Of a DNA stretch of 7,075 nt, positions 6,562-7,075 are shown piece by piece. The stretch spans positions 1-7,075 of the forward strand of contig CABRZC010000099.1 in the NCBI GenBank assembly GCA_902475375.1, read 5' to 3'. The translations under genes and the position numbers were made by a program. The notes under the pieces were generated by a model that saw only the letters and a list, made by a program, of their open reading frames with translations, did no database searches and had not been told where the DNA came from. The stretch's first letter is position 1, and the number at the start of each line of letters is the position of its first letter. The stretch comes from an uncultured Collinsella sp. Its GTDB lineage: Bacteria > Actinomycetota > Coriobacteriia > Coriobacteriales > Coriobacteriaceae.

Positions 6562-6606
6562 GAGGCGCCTCCACCTATGCATGAGTTTTTGTCATGTTAA
6601 CTATGC

Positions 6607-6650
6607 ATTATATTCGCTTTTCTTCTAAAGCCAGTTCACCCATAGTGAAC
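6607..6650. promoter_or_regulatory. lysR promoter -10 and LysR-type T-N11-A dyad
   Basis: A perfect TATAAT lies on the minus strand at 6612-6607, placing a lysR transcript start near 6600, about 40 nt before its GTG. No good -35 is found at 16-18 nt. GTTCAC-CCATA-GTGAAC (6634-6650) is a perfect 6-bp dyad with 5-nt spacer and contains the T-N11-A core (T6636, A6648) typical of LysR binding sites. It overlaps or abuts the expected lysR -35 region and lies 30 nt before the transporter ATG. The transporter's own promoter is unclear; TATATT (6609-6614, plus) is a candidate -10. CTATGCAT also occurs twice, at 6575-6582 and 6601-6608. Confidence 0.6.
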
Positions 6651-6679
6651 TTGTTCGGATATAGAGGGGACGGAAGCGC

Positions 6680-7075
6680 ATGAACAACGGACTGTTTACG
6701 TACTTAGCAGCATTGCTATTGTTTGGCTCCAACGGCATCATCGCCGCCGCCATCGCACTGCCGAGCTCCGATATCGTGCTACTGCGCACGTTTTTGGGCG
6801 CCCTCTCGCTTGTCACTATCCTTGTCATCACCCAACGCCATAAACTGCAGGCGCCATCTCGTCCCCGCGAAGCCGCAGCACTCCTTCTCTCGGGAGCCGC
6901 GCTGGGCGCCAGCTGGATTTTTCTGTTCCGCGCCTACCAGACGATCGGCGTCGGCGTATCCTCGCTGCTGTACTACTGTGGCCCCATCATCGTTATGGCG
7001 CTCTACCCGCTCATCTTTGGCGAAAAGCTGACCGGCGGCAAAATCGCCGGGTTTATCGCCGTCGCCTGCGGTGCT
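6680..7075 (+). CDS. EamA/DMT-superfamily transporter (N-terminal 132 residues, cut by window edge)
   Basis: The open frame runs from ATG 6680 to the window end. The product is strongly hydrophobic, with membrane spans at about 5-27, 31-51, 66-86, 90-112 and a fifth starting near 118. Features of the EamA fold are visible: a small-residue-rich first helix (LLLFGSNGIIAAAIA), an arginine after a short loop opening helix 2 (DIVLLRTFLGA, 31-41), FRAYQTIGVGVSSLLYYCGPIIVMAL (about 83-108) matching the usual A-xxxxxA-xxxxLxxxxP helix 3-4 pattern, and the FGEKLT (113-118) end of the fourth span. Known for the family: about ten helices in two EamA repeats, exporting or importing amino acids, nucleobases and other metabolites. 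GAGGGGA (6664-6670) precedes the start by 9 nt. The divergent LysR gene probably controls it. The substrate cannot be inferred. Confidence 0.88.
   Translation, partial: MNNGLFTYLAALLLFGSNGIIAAAIALPSSDIVLLRTFLGALSLVTILVITQRHKLQAPSRPREAAALLLSGAALGASWIFLFRAYQTIGVGVSSLLYYCGPIIVMALYPLIFGEKLTGGKIAGFIAVACGA

Noticed and set aside
1..7075. CRISPR arrays, tRNA/rRNA genes, insertion sequences, phage or toxin-antitoxin genes
   Set aside because: I saw no regularly spaced repeats, tRNA-like cloverleaf ends, transposase motifs or small paired genes. The window looks like ordinary metabolic and regulatory chromosome content.

Overview
The window is a moderately GC-rich bacterial chromosome segment, dense in genes with strong Shine-Dalgarno sites. 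A glucoside-type PTS permease, an AlaA-type aminotransferase and the general gene style suggest a gut anaerobe, possibly a Coriobacteriia member such as Collinsella. That assignment is an impression, not a search result. Seven protein genes are supported: six on the minus strand and one on the plus strand. The genes at both window edges are cut.

Left half (1-3793, minus strand, read right to left): a compact putative catabolic operon. It starts with an amidohydrolase-2 family protein (3793-2759), followed after 26 nt by a divergent neutral-ceramidase-like protein (2732-1485), after 18 nt by a second, more canonical ceramidase-like protein (1466-348), and after 193 nt by the start of a PTS EIIB domain (154 to the window edge). 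None of the three enzymes has a signal peptide. The likely picture is PTS import of a glycoside-like compound followed by cytoplasmic processing, but the substrate is unknown. Two of the three enzymes have substitutions at the positions where their families bind metal. Upstream lies a reasonable promoter (3826-3855), with a perfect 7+3+7 dyad (3875-3891) and a half-site 21 bp from it.

Middle (4021-5541, minus): a Cro/CI-type helix-turn-helix domain fused in frame to a complete AlaA-like alanine aminotransferase. The fusion junction carries its own strong ribosome binding site and ATG exactly where free-standing AlaA would begin, so two proteins may be made from this gene. Its upstream region has four copies of a GTTCAATT element, two forming a perfect inverted repeat. 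These are probably operators for the fused HTH domain. A hairpin terminator follows the gene and insulates it from the catabolic operon.

Right end (5704-7075): a LysR-type regulator (minus) and a divergent, truncated EamA/DMT transporter (plus) share an intergenic region with a T-N11-A dyad. This is the usual layout of a LysR regulator controlling itself and a neighbouring exporter or importer.
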